The notes: generated by a model from the letters alone, not told the origin. A DNA stretch of 19,437 bases from Dehalococcoidia bacterium (GCA_012270805.1 JAAXHR010000051.1:1-19437), one strand, 5' to 3'; shown: positions 1-7,777, numbered from the stretch's first letter. A program made the numbers and translations.

Positions 1-486
1 TTCGACGCGCCCGATCTCGCGGAGGTACATCCGTACGGGGTCGTCAGTAAGATCGGTGTCGGCGGCGGCGTTTTCGAGAGTCACGACTTCGGCGCGTTGC
101 TTTGCGCCGGTGGCCGATCCATCCCAACTGTCAAGGTCCGAGATCGTGCTTGCCGGCCCCGTAGTCGATAGGATCATGCTGGCGCGGTGACTCTCGCCAT
201 CGATAGGGTCGGCTTCGATTTCATCGTCGCCACCCAGCATCCCGAACGTCAGCGTCTCGCCATCGTCATCATCATCGTCTTCTAAATCGTCATCATCATC
301 TGTCGACGCGACGGTTTCATCTTCATCAACGTCGTCATCGTCGATCGATGCATCGCTAAGGGTTGATATTCGCGTGGCGCGCGCGGCTCCGGAAATGCCG
401 GGATCTTTGTCGACCTCATCATCCACACTGGTGTCGATCGCCCCTGTCCCTGTTTCGTGTCCTACCTCGTCGCTCTCGTAAAACAA
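1..486 (-). CDS. rpoD: RNA polymerase primary sigma factor RpoD, N-terminal part (cut by window edge)
   Basis: Housekeeping sigma-70 factor, which directs RNA polymerase core to promoters. About 162 residues are visible and the 3' part lies outside the window. The last visible residues, DDPVRMYLREIGRVE, are the hallmark of sigma-70 region 1.2. The preceding ~140 residues are a low-complexity acidic extension with a run of about a dozen Asp/Glu near residues 65-80, as often seen before region 1.2 in primary sigma factors. I chose the start at TTG (486-484): an AGGAGG sits 8 nt upstream, the in-frame TAG of dnaG is only four codons further up, and no ATG occurs in frame before about residue 85. 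The gene directly follows dnaG, an order known from the classic dnaG-rpoD macromolecular synthesis operon. Identity is secure from region 1.2 plus context; the exact start is inferred. Confidence 0.93.
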   Translation of the reverse strand, partial: MFYESDEVGHETGTGAIDTSVDDEVDKDPGISGAARATRISTLSDASIDDDDVDEDETVASTDDDDDLEDDDDDDGETLTFGMLGGDDEIEADPIDGESHRASMILSTTGPASTISDLDSWDGSATGAKQRAEVVTLENAAADTDLTDDPVRMYLREIGRVE

Positions 487-494
487 TCTGAGCG

Positions 495-500
495 CCTCCT
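495..500 (-). promoter_or_regulatory. Strong Shine-Dalgarno of rpoD, embedded in the dnaG stop codon
   Basis: On the minus strand AGGAGG lies 8 nt before a TTG, the only sensible rpoD start. Its first two bases (AG) are the last two of the dnaG TAG codon, so dnaG termination and rpoD initiation are physically linked. This site decides the TTG start. Confidence 0.75.
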
Positions 501-2397
501 AATGGCTTGACGCCGCTTGTTGCGGGTTCTTCAGTTTATTGATCTTGAGATTGGTCTGGACCGAGATGGTCACTTCTTCCTCGTCACTGAACATGTTTCC
601 GTTTTCTTTGGCCAGTTGCACCTCTCTCTTCTTGTTTCGTATCAGATATTCTTCGTGCGTTCGTGTCGCACATCTTTCGGCGATCTGTATGATCGTTGCC
701 TGGTCCTCTATTGTTTCGGCGGTCGGTGAAAGAGAAAATTCCTTCAATTGGTTGACGAGGGCCAAAGCCTCATCGTCCCCTTGGATCCGTGCGAGGCATT
801 CATCGACGTTAGCGGCGGATGTAAGGGCCTTAAACACTCGCATCCTAACGGGATCAATGAAGTGGTCCGGTTCGGCGGTCGCCGCGTGGTCGATTGCGTA
901 GTCGTACCGCAACATACAAGCGAGGAGCTCGTACTCCCATCGGGCTGGGAGAAATGAAGGCGTAGTGCGAGATGCTTTGCGGGTTGGAGTACGGCGTGTG
1001 TTTCGGTCTGGGTTCGAAGCGTTTTGGATGGTCTCGCGTGCTGAACGCTTCAACTTCAACATATGAATCATGCCATCAAAATCGATGCCTACTTGCTCAC
1101 CAAGCCAACTCAGCTTTCCCCGCTCATAGATGGTGTTGGCAGGGATGCTCTCGAAATAGGGCTCAACTTCGTTGAGAGCGGCGTCGAGACCGTTCTCGGT
1201 CGCGGTGTTGTGGCGGCTCAGGCTGGAGCGGATGACGAAGTCGATAATCTCATCAGCTTGGTCGATTGAAGCGATCCATTCCGCGCCGTTGTTTCGAATG
1301 GCATCATCAGGATCTTTGGGTTCGCCGTGTTCGGAAACGACAGGGCCGGCGACCCGGATGTCGATCGGGGAACTTCGAGTGTTGTTTCGAGCGGACCCGC
1401 GTCCGAATTCGGACAGGGCTATCTGTAAACCGCGTAGCGTGGCCTGTTGTCCTGCTTGGTCGGCATCAAGGCAGAGGACTATCGACGGTGGGTTGTCGGG
1501 ATCGTCGGGCAATACCGTCGAGATGGTTTGCAGCTGTTGGGAAGTTACTGTGGTGCCCATACAGGCCACGACATTTTTGAAACCGCGTTCTTGTGCGGCG
1601 ATGACGTCCATGTATCCCTCCACCACTACCGCCTTGCCCGAGGCACGTATCGCGTCGGATGCCCAGTTCATGCCGTAGAGGACGGAGGATTTGTTGAAGA
1701 TTGTGGTCTCGTGGGTGTTCAAGTATTTGGGCTGGGCGTCGCCCATAGCTCGAGCACCGAAGCCGATGACGTTGCCGCGGGGATCGCGTATGGCGATGGT
1801 GATGCGGTTGGTGAACATGTCCCGCCACGTATCGTCGTTGCCTTTCACGATGAGGCCGGCTTGGACCACTGCTTGGCTGTCGGCACCGATGGATTTGAGG
1901 TAGGTGATTAGAGAGTTGACGCCGGCAGGTGCATATCCGATGCCACGTCGGCGTGCGGTACGGGAATCAATGCCGCGTGATTCGAGGTAAGCAATGGCTT
2001 CTTCGCCTTGTGCGCCTTCGAGTTGGCGAGTGTAGAACTCTTCGGCGATGGCGTTGACTTCGTGGAGAGCGGCGGATCTGCCTCGTGGACGGTTGGTGTT
2101 GTAATCGTCTCGTAAGTTTGGTTCGATACCGGCTTTTAATGCGAGCTTTTCGAGTGCTTCTTTGAACTCGATGCCGTCAGCTCGCATGACGAAGTCAAAG
2201 ATCCCACCTCCAACTCCGCACGCACCCCAGCATCTCCAAGAGTCGTGTTCAAGGGAGATGCTGAATGAAGGGGTTCGTTCGTCGTGGAACGGGCAGAGGG
2301 CCTTGGGCGTGCGAGAGGAGAGATTCTCAAGTGCGACGTAATCCGAGACGACATCAACGATTGTCAGCCTTGACTTGACTTCGTCGACTAAAGTCAT
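499..2397 (-). CDS. dnaG: DNA primase DnaG
   Basis: Synthesises RNA primers for DNA replication and works with the replicative helicase. At 632 aa it is normal length for the family. The N-terminal zinc-binding domain shows C35-PF-H38 and then C56-WGA-C60, a CX3C second half rather than the usual CX2C. The catalytic Toprim core carries E260 in VVVEGYMDV and D311/D313 in LCLDAD, the metal-binding acidic residues. The C-terminal ~130 residues are helical and variable, as expected for the helicase-binding domain. The ATG at 2397-2395 has a GGGGAG just upstream. The stop overlaps the rpoD ribosome site, so the two genes are very probably co-transcribed. The upstream 700 nt has no convincing gene but a good minus-strand promoter near 3019-3046. 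Identity is certain. Confidence 0.98.
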   Translation of the reverse strand: MTLVDEVKSRLTIVDVVSDYVALENLSSRTPKALCPFHDERTPSFSISLEHDSWRCWGACGVGGGIFDFVMRADGIEFKEALEKLALKAGIEPNLRDDYNTNRPRGRSAALHEVNAIAEEFYTRQLEGAQGEEAIAYLESRGIDSRTARRRGIGYAPAGVNSLITYLKSIGADSQAVVQAGLIVKGNDDTWRDMFTNRITIAIRDPRGNVIGFGARAMGDAQPKYLNTHETTIFNKSSVLYGMNWASDAIRASGKAVVVEGYMDVIAAQERGFKNVVACMGTTVTSQQLQTISTVLPDDPDNPPSIVLCLDADQAGQQATLRGLQIALSEFGRGSARNNTRSSPIDIRVAGPVVSEHGEPKDPDDAIRNNGAEWIASIDQADEIIDFVIRSSLSRHNTATENGLDAALNEVEPYFESIPANTIYERGKLSWLGEQVGIDFDGMIHMLKLKRSARETIQNASNPDRNTRRTPTRKASRTTPSFLPARWEYELLACMLRYDYAIDHAATAEPDHFIDPVRMRVFKALTSAANVDECLARIQGDDEALALVNQLKEFSLSPTAETIEDQATIIQIAERCATRTHEEYLIRNKKREVQLAKENGNMFSDEEEVTISVQTNLKINKLKNPQQAASSH

Positions 2398-2665
2398 CTG
2401 CTCTCCCCGCCAGTGGCGAACTGGTTGCCGACAACGACGGTTACCCGTGTGCGGTTTTCAAGACATACAGACTTGAGGCGCACGAAGCGTGAAAATACGC
2501 TTTGGCGTACGAAGTATAAATGAGATTTGTTCGAATGCAAGGATGGATTGAGGGTTCGAAAAAGTAATTTGGGGAGTGTTGTCTGAACTAGGATGGGCAT
2601 GATCGGGAATGAATTGAAGGATGGTGCTGTTTGGGGGATTTGTTTGGGCGTGCTTCGTGCATCCC

Positions 2666-2697
2666 CTGCGTTCGCTTCGCTCTGCGTTCCCTTCGCT
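2666..2697. repeat. Two tandem copies of a 16-bp direct repeat
   Basis: CTGCGTTCGCTTCGCT at 2666-2681 is followed directly by CTGCGTTCCCTTCGCT at 2682-2697, with one mismatch. The second copy runs into the CCCTTCGC/GCGAAAGGG hairpin. It looks like part of a REP-like intergenic repeat. Confidence 0.6.
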
Positions 2698-3018
2698 TCG
2701 CGAAAGGGACGGTACGGGAGAGTACCTGCCGGCTCGTACTGCAACGCATAGATTGACTCTGCGTTGCGACTGGGATTTGTTGCATATACGTTTCATGACG
2801 GCCCCTTCCGGTCGTTCATCTGACTCTCGTTCAGATGCGGGGCGCCGTCGCAGACCGTTTCGGGCACAGGGCGACGAGGTCGCCTCTCTCTACGAGGGTC
2901 GCGATGGTGTCGATTCTGTTTCTTGTCGCTTTCACGGTCTGATGCCTGTTCCCGGTGGTCGGTCGGGTTAGTTGGTTGTCCACGCTCGTCGGCGCGGCGA
3001 TGTTGTTGTTAACAGTTT

Positions 3019-3046
3019 ATATTAATACATATGTAGTGATTATCAA
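3019..3046 (-). promoter_or_regulatory. Candidate sigma-70 promoter reading toward dnaG
   Basis: On the minus strand TTGATA (3046-3041) is followed by a 16-nt spacer and TAATAT (3024-3019), in an AT-rich island within GC-rich surroundings. Transcription would start near 3012, just after dgt ends at 3101, and cross the hairpin cluster before reaching dnaG at 2397. It may drive dnaG-rpoD with a ~600 nt leader, or a separate small RNA. Confidence 0.5.
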
Positions 3047-3100
3047 GAGTGAACTGGGATGGGGATAGCGGACTTGTGACGGAGCGAAAGGGAGGTGTGG

Positions 3101-4219
3101 TTAGGTGTGGGGGACGTAGACTCGGCCTTGGTACAGGCCTTGGCTACTGCCGGGGGAGATGCGTTCCAGAGCGATTACGGCGAAAGAGTCGGTCATACCA
3201 GATACGAAGTCGGCGGCAGCATATTCAGGTTCGATGGAGATGACCCGCATCCATTCGGGCACCTCGTCAAGGTGATTGCTGTAGTGGTCGTGCATGAGGT
3301 GTACTGCATCATGAGCTCGGAGTCCTTCTGGGGATTGGGACGTTGGATGGTAGACACGTTCAAACATGAAGTTTCGGAGCTGGGTGGTCACGTCACGCAT
3401 GGTGTCGGACATGCGAATCCACGGTTTCGAGTTAAGATTGCCGCTCTCTCCAGTGCAGTCCCAAGAGGCGTCGATTACGTCCACGACCATGGCATTTAGG
3501 CGGGTGGAGTGTGCGTCGCCGAGAGCTTCTCGGACTTCGATCGGGACATCAGCAGTCTCCAGGATGCCGTCGCGCTCGGCGTCGGCGAGGTCGTGAGCGA
3601 GGTATGCGATGGCATCGGAGATACGGACGATCTGCGCTTCGAGAGACATTCCAGCAACGGCTTCGGAGGTAATGAACTTGCCCTCGGGTTTGGAGTGGCG
3701 TTTAACCGCTTCGATCACATCGTGTGTCAGGTTAAGCCCGTCGCCGTGTTTTTCGAGGATGGTGAGGGTTCGGACACCTTGCGCGGCGTGAGTAAAGCCG
3801 TCGGGGAGTCGTTCATTGAGGACGTGTTCGCCGATGTGTCCAAATGGAGTGTGTCCCACGTCGTGGGCAAGAGCGGCGGCTTCTACCAGGTCTTCATTGA
3901 GATTCAGTGCTCGAGCGATGGTGCGTCCGACCTGCGAGACCTGAAGGACGTGGGTCATGCGAGTCGTGTAGTGGTCGCCTTGGGGGTTTACGAGGACTTG
4001 GCTCTTGTGTTTTAGCCGCCGGAAGCAGTTGGAATGGACGATACGGTCGCGGTCGCGTTGGAATGCGGCGCGAACGGAGGAGGGTTCTTCTTCGCGGTCG
4101 CGGGTAGCGGCGGCGGATTTTGATGCGAAGGGGGAGAGCGCAGCCTCTCGTTGCACAATACGGTGCCTGACTCGCGAGTGGCTTGCCTGAGAGAAATGAA
4201 CTCCGAAACCGTCGATCAT
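3101..4219 (-). CDS. dgt: dGTP triphosphohydrolase-like HD-domain protein
   Basis: Predicted to cleave dNTPs (typically dGTP) to the nucleoside and triphosphate, trimming the DNA precursor pool. The 372-aa protein has the family's early motif FQRDRDRIVHSNCFRRLKHK, with a metal-binding HD domain after it: H90 in TRMTH, H119-D120 in LAHDVGHTPFGH, and D202 in RISDAIAYLAHD. The ATG overlaps the glmS stop as ATGA (4 nt), which argues for translational coupling and places it last in the cmk-plsC-glmS-dgt run. Length fits the shorter 'dGTPase-like' class rather than the ~500 aa E. coli enzyme, so substrate preference among dNTPs cannot be fixed from sequence. Family assignment is firm. Confidence 0.93.
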   Translation of the reverse strand: MIDGFGVHFSQASHSRVRHRIVQREAALSPFASKSAAATRDREEEPSSVRAAFQRDRDRIVHSNCFRRLKHKSQVLVNPQGDHYTTRMTHVLQVSQVGRTIARALNLNEDLVEAAALAHDVGHTPFGHIGEHVLNERLPDGFTHAAQGVRTLTILEKHGDGLNLTHDVIEAVKRHSKPEGKFITSEAVAGMSLEAQIVRISDAIAYLAHDLADAERDGILETADVPIEVREALGDAHSTRLNAMVVDVIDASWDCTGESGNLNSKPWIRMSDTMRDVTTQLRNFMFERVYHPTSQSPEGLRAHDAVHLMHDHYSNHLDEVPEWMRVISIEPEYAAADFVSGMTDSFAVIALERISPGSSQGLYQGRVYVPHT

Positions 4220-6054
4220 GCGACGGTCACCGTCTTTGCGAGGTTGCGCGGTCGGTCGGGGTTGTAGCCGCGTGCGAGGGCAGTGTGATAGGCGAGTTGC
4301 TGGAGAGGTATCGTCATGAGAAACGGCGTGTGTTCGTCATCGTCGGTGAGTATCGGAAACGATGCGTCGGCGATGGCTTCAACCTCGATGTCGCCGTTTT
4401 GGACGAATGCGATGACTTCGCCGCCACGGCTCTGTACTTCGTAGATGCTGGTGAGCATCTTGGTTCTGAGTTCGCCGTTTTCGGGTACGAGGGCGATAGT
4501 GGGAGTGTCGTGTTGGATTAGTGCGTTGATGCCGTGCTTCATTTCAGATGCTGAGCAACCCTCAGCATGGATGTATGCAGTCTCCTTCATCTTGAGGGCG
4601 CCTTCCATCGCTATTGGGAAGAGGTCGCCGCGTCCTAGGATGAGCATATTTTTGACGTCGATGAAACGGTCTTTGGCGAGATTTTCAACGATGGATTCTT
4701 GGCCCAGAGTACGGTTTATCGCGCCTGGCAGAGAGACTATCGATTGGACATGTCGATCAAATTCGGGCTCCCTCAACCGGCCAGTGTCGCGCCCTAGTTG
4801 CAGTCCCACCATGTATAAAACGAGCATCGTGTTGATAAACGTCTTGGTAGCAGGGACGGCAACTTCCAAACCTGAGCCGATATCGATCGCAACGTCTGCC
4901 ATCCGGGCCGCCTCGCTGAGAACGTTAGCGGTGACGACCGCAACCGTGCTTCCTACACTCCTCGCCTTCTCAATGGCGACCAACGTGTCATAAGTTTCGC
5001 CCGACTGAGTAACTGCCACCAACAGGTCGCGTTCGCTCATCACCGGATCGCGATCAGCCAACTCGCCCGCGTATTCGACTGATGTGGGTATCCTAGCCAG
5101 CCGCTCGATACGCCGCGCCCCGGTCATCGCCGCAAAATGCGACGTGCCCATACCCGCTAATACGATTCGATCCAATTCACGCGGCAGCAAACTTAGTTCA
5201 GGGATGTCGATCCGCTTGTCGCTGAAGTCGACCCTTCCGCGCAGAGCGCCCTGCACAGCGGCTGCCTGCTCGGAGATCTCCTTATGCATGAAGTGAGCGT
5301 GTCCGTTGATCTCAGAAATGCGATTTCCGGCGAGCAACCTCACAGATTCCTTTTCGACCAGTTTGCCAGCCACATCCACAATCATTGCTCCATCAGGACC
5401 GATGCGAACTGCCTCGCAATGATCTATATGCGTCACTGCATTCACATCGGAAGGCATCGCCGCCGCGTTGCTGGCAAGGATCCAAGCGTCGCCAGACTCC
5501 CCCATCATCAAACTGCCGGCGTACCCGATCCTGATACCCACTACCGCGTCTGGTTCATCTGCAGAAATAGCAAGAATCACCGACAGCCCTTTTAAGCGCC
5601 TGCTTGCTTTCTTGGTTGCTGCGAGCAACGAATCGCCCGCTTCCATATGGCGAGCAATCAGATGCGCGACCACCTCAGAGTCTGTCTCAGATTCAAATTC
5701 AATTCCATCAGCCTCAAGCCTGCGCCGCAATTTCGCGTGGTTTTCGATAATCCCGTTGTGTGCGATCGCTACCTTACCGTCGTAGCTGAGATGAGGGTGG
5801 GCGTTCGCATCCGTCGGCGCGCCATGAGTCGCCCAACGAGTATGCCCGATCCCCGTCGTCGCCTGCCCGAACTGACCATTGATCGTCTCTTCCAGAGTGA
5901 AAACTCGACCTGCGCGTTTGATCGTAGTTATCTCTTCGCCGTTTATAGCAGCGATCCCCGCGCTGTCGTAGCCTCTATACTCGAGGTCCTTGAGGGCTCG
6001 TAGCAAGAAGGTCTTTGCATCGCCGTTGCCGGCGTAACCCACGATTCCACACAT
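4216..6054 (-). CDS. glmS: Glutamine-fructose-6-phosphate aminotransferase (isomerizing) GlmS
   Basis: Makes glucosamine-6-phosphate from fructose-6-phosphate and glutamine, the first step toward UDP-GlcNAc for cell-wall and other amino-sugar polymers. The full 612 aa begins MCGIVGYAG, so Cys2 becomes the N-terminal nucleophile of the class II glutamine amidotransferase domain (~1-230). TRWATHG and AHNGIIENH are typical of it. Two SIS sugar-isomerase domains follow; GTSHFAA and TQSGETYDT are clear. The C-terminus DRPRNLAKTVTVA carries the conserved catalytic-loop lysine (K607). The start lies 6 nt after plsC, with AGGAAA about 14 nt upstream. No glmS ribozyme is expected inside this operon and none was seen. 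The coding strand changes base skew near 4740 (see findings). Confidence 0.98.
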   Translation of the reverse strand: MCGIVGYAGNGDAKTFLLRALKDLEYRGYDSAGIAAINGEEITTIKRAGRVFTLEETINGQFGQATTGIGHTRWATHGAPTDANAHPHLSYDGKVAIAHNGIIENHAKLRRRLEADGIEFESETDSEVVAHLIARHMEAGDSLLAATKKASRRLKGLSVILAISADEPDAVVGIRIGYAGSLMMGESGDAWILASNAAAMPSDVNAVTHIDHCEAVRIGPDGAMIVDVAGKLVEKESVRLLAGNRISEINGHAHFMHKEISEQAAAVQGALRGRVDFSDKRIDIPELSLLPRELDRIVLAGMGTSHFAAMTGARRIERLARIPTSVEYAGELADRDPVMSERDLLVAVTQSGETYDTLVAIEKARSVGSTVAVVTANVLSEAARMADVAIDIGSGLEVAVPATKTFINTMLVLYMVGLQLGRDTGRLREPEFDRHVQSIVSLPGAINRTLGQESIVENLAKDRFIDVKNMLILGRGDLFPIAMEGALKMKETAYIHAEGCSASEMKHGINALIQHDTPTIALVPENGELRTKMLTSIYEVQSRGGEVIAFVQNGDIEVEAIADASFPILTDDDEHTPFLMTIPLQQLAYHTALARGYNPDRPRNLAKTVTVA

Positions 6055-6060
6055 AATTTT

Positions 6061-6864
6061 CTACACCGATTTCCTGCTAGTTGGCGATGACACGGTGGCG
6101 TTGCGTGCTCCGGGGACAGCTTCTGTATCCTGATGGCCTTCGATTGGGGTTGTTAATTCGAAACTCTTGGACACTCCGTCGGTGTAGATGCCGCGGCGTT
6201 CGGACGGTAGGTTAATTGCGATTCTTGCCATGATCTCTTGGGTGACGCGTTCGAGCAGGGCGCGATCGGATATGCCGGAGCAAACCTTGAATGGCTCGCC
6301 TACCGAGACTCTAATCTTGGCGATCGGCATCAACACTTTCAGGATATTTTGCAAGTTGTCGGTTCCGTACATTCCTATCGGCACCAGCGTTGCTCCAGAT
6401 TGCGCGGCTAGAAGTGCGGGTCCGATGTGAGCCTTTTTTAATCCTGCGAGGTTACGGCTGCGGGTACCCTCTGGGAACATCACTACGGCGCGCCGATGAG
6501 CGAGCATGGCTCGCGCCCAGCGGAGAGCGTGAAGGTCGGCGGAGTATCGGCTTACCGGGTACGCGCCCCATCCTTTAAGGAGAAATGTGAAAAGCGGATT
6601 GTTGAAGAGTTCTCGCTTTGCCATGAACAATGCACGACGCGGGAGTATGGAAGCGACGATGGGCGGGTCCAAGTTGGCAAGGTGGTTACAGACATAGATG
6701 ACCGGGCCATCGACCTTCAAACGTTCTCGGTGTTGCACCTGGATGTCGGCGAACACGGACAAAGTGCCGCGGAAAGCGGTGTTGCAGAAGGGAAAGAACC
6801 ATTGTCTGTTCGGTTTCAAGTCATGCGCCCCCAGTCGCCAGTGGAGCAGCGGCTCGGCTCGCAT
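6061..6864 (-). CDS. plsC: 1-acyl-sn-glycerol-3-phosphate acyltransferase (PlsC family)
   Basis: Predicted to add the second acyl chain to lysophosphatidic acid, giving phosphatidic acid, at the inner face of the membrane. The HX4D catalytic motif is H61-LANL-D66, with NHLANLDPP around it. The substrate-binding motif FPEGTRS is at 130-136, and IGPALLAAQSGATLVPIG matches the C-terminal conserved block. The start is uncertain: the ATG at 6864 overlaps cmk by 44 nt and lacks a ribosome site. A TTG at 6819, just after the cmk stop and behind GGGGGC, would give 252 aa and a more usual N-terminus. It sits between cmk and glmS, probably in one operon. The family is clear; the exact acyl acceptor is inferred. 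Confidence 0.92.
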   Translation of the reverse strand: MRAEPLLHWRLGAHDLKPNRQWFFPFCNTAFRGTLSVFADIQVQHRERLKVDGPVIYVCNHLANLDPPIVASILPRRALFMAKRELFNNPLFTFLLKGWGAYPVSRYSADLHALRWARAMLAHRRAVVMFPEGTRSRNLAGLKKAHIGPALLAAQSGATLVPIGMYGTDNLQNILKVLMPIAKIRVSVGEPFKVCSGISDRALLERVTQEIMARIAINLPSERRGIYTDGVSKSFELTTPIEGHQDTEAVPGARNATVSSPTSRKSV

Positions 6865-7579
6865 CAACGGGGAGTTGGGTGAGAATTTCTTCGACTACCT
6901 CTTCCGCGGTCAGGCCGTCAGTAACGATGGTTACAGCATCTTCGGCTGCGCGCAACGGCGAGTCGGCGCGGCTTGAGTCGATCTTGTCTCTGCGTTCGAT
7001 GGATTGCAGGACCTCTTGGTAGATCTGCCCATCGGTGTCTTTGGTTCTACGTTCCGCGCGGGTTTCGGCGGAAGCGGTGAGAAAGAATTTGGCGTGCGCA
7101 TCCGGCAATACGACGGTTCCAATGTCTCGGCCAGCCATGACGACCAGACCGGCACTCGCTATGTCGCGTTGTTGCCGCACCAGACTGCGTCGCACCGCTG
7201 GGAGCGCAGATACGGGTGAGACGTTAAAGTTGACCTCCTCGGAATAGAGATGATCGGTGACATCTTGTCCGTCGGCGCACAGTCTCCAATCTCCGTTTTC
7301 ATGACGATTAATCGCGAAGCTGGTGTTGGCGGCGATATTGCCGAACGCTTCGGAATCTTCGAGGCAGATGCGGTTTTGGGTGCCGATGTAAGTGACGGCG
7401 CGGTACATCATTCCGGTATCAAGAAAATCACACCCCAAACGCTCGGCGAGCATAGCACCGACAGTAGATTTGCCAGAAGCGGAGGGTCCATCCAATGCTA
7501 TCTGCATAGGCGCGGGTCTCTGGTTAGGGTTCATGCGCAAGCGGTCGAGCCTTGTACTGGCACCTCGGAGGCTGGACAT
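6821..7579 (-). CDS. cmk: Cytidylate kinase (CMP/dCMP kinase)
   Basis: Phosphorylates CMP and dCMP with ATP for nucleotide synthesis. The P-loop is G31PSASGKST39. The CMP-binding and family motifs DTGMMYRAVT, GRDIGTVVLPDAHAKFFLTA and the arginine-rich AETRAERR lid follow in the right order. At 252 aa it is a little longer than usual (~225). The first ~25 residues precede the conserved MQIALDGP, so starts at codons 16 or 25 are possible. I keep the ATG at 7579 because GAGG lies closely upstream. It is the first gene of the cmk-plsC-glmS-dgt run and has its own TATAAT promoter about 50 nt upstream, overlapped by a palindrome. Confidence 0.96.
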   Translation of the reverse strand: MSSLRGASTRLDRLRMNPNQRPAPMQIALDGPSASGKSTVGAMLAERLGCDFLDTGMMYRAVTYIGTQNRICLEDSEAFGNIAANTSFAINRHENGDWRLCADGQDVTDHLYSEEVNFNVSPVSALPAVRRSLVRQQRDIASAGLVVMAGRDIGTVVLPDAHAKFFLTASAETRAERRTKDTDGQIYQEVLQSIERRDKIDSSRADSPLRAAEDAVTIVTDGLTAEEVVEEILTQLPVDASRAAAPLATGGA

Positions 7580-7637
7580 TGAGCCTCAACACGCATCAAT
7601 CGGAGAGTTTTTCGATCGTCCGCGAAACTAACATTCG

Positions 7638-7643
7638 ATTATA
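7638..7643 (-). promoter_or_regulatory. TATAAT -10 element upstream of cmk
   Basis: A perfect -10 box on the minus strand, preceded by TC. It predicts transcription starting near 7631 and a ~50 nt leader before cmk. No good -35 is present at 16-18 nt; the region where it should lie is filled by the palindrome at 7647-7666. Confidence 0.5.
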
Positions 7644-7646
7644 GAC

Positions 7647-7666
7647 AGCAAGTGTTCACACTTGCT
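7647..7666. promoter_or_regulatory. Operator-like perfect palindrome between cmk and the cvpA-like gene
   Basis: AGCAAGTG-TTCA-CACTTGCT has two perfect 8-bp arms around a 4-nt centre, in the divergent intergenic region. It covers the -35/spacer zone of the cmk TATAAT promoter. The position suggests a dimeric regulator binding site. No U-run follows, so it is not a terminator. The regulator is unknown. Confidence 0.5.
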
Positions 7667-7732
7667 TTACGCTCTATTTCGACGCGTCAAGGGACGCGGA
7701 TTTGGGCGCGAACTGATTCTGATTGAAAGGGC

Positions 7733-7777
7733 ATGGACGAATTTACGTTGCTGCGTCGCGCGCTCACCAATCGATGA
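7733..7777 (+). CDS. Candidate 14-codon upstream ORF coupled to the cvpA-like gene
   Basis: ATG at 7733 follows an AAAGGG ribosome-site-like sequence and encodes MDEFTLLRRALTNR. Its TGA (7775-7777) overlaps the ATG of the next gene (7774) as ATGA. The following gene has no ribosome site of its own, so coupling from this leader ORF would explain how it is translated. No function is assigned to the peptide, and chance occurrence is possible. Confidence 0.3.
   Translation: MDEFTLLRRALTNR

Larger units (their letters stand above)
2398..3100. other. Gene-poor, hairpin-rich region between dgt and dnaG
   Basis: Several ORFs of 60-116 aa cross this stretch in different frames. All have biased Arg/Ser-rich translations that look like read-through of repeats, and I do not accept them. 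What is visible is a cluster of inverted repeats at 2689-2884. They are CCCTTCGC/GCGAAAGGG (2689-2708), GGTAC/GTACC (2711-2726) and GCAACGCA/TGCGTTGC (2741-2767). Next come CATCTGA/TCAGATG (2817-2837), nested inside GACGGCCCC/GGGGCGCCGTC (2797-2849), and GGCGAC/GTCGCC (2870-2884). This could be a structured RNA, a long dnaG leader, or a palindromic repeat element. I found no match to tRNA, tmRNA, RNase P or SRP RNA signatures. Bases 2400-2640 show nothing recognisable. Confidence 0.5.

Noticed and set aside
240..300. Trinucleotide-like GTCATCATC repeat as a genuine repeat element
   Set aside because: It is the coding sequence for the Asp-rich N-terminal segment of RpoD on the minus strand.
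2394..2971. ORFs of 65-116 aa on both strands between dgt and dnaG
   Set aside because: Arg/Ser-rich translations of a repeat- and hairpin-rich stretch, mutually overlapping in several frames, with no recognisable domain.
2398..3100. Known structural RNA (tRNA, tmRNA, RNase P, SRP, 6S) in the gap
   Set aside because: Hairpins are present, but I saw none of the signature motifs of these families on either strand. An isolated GGTTCGAAA-like string at 2551 has no tRNA context.
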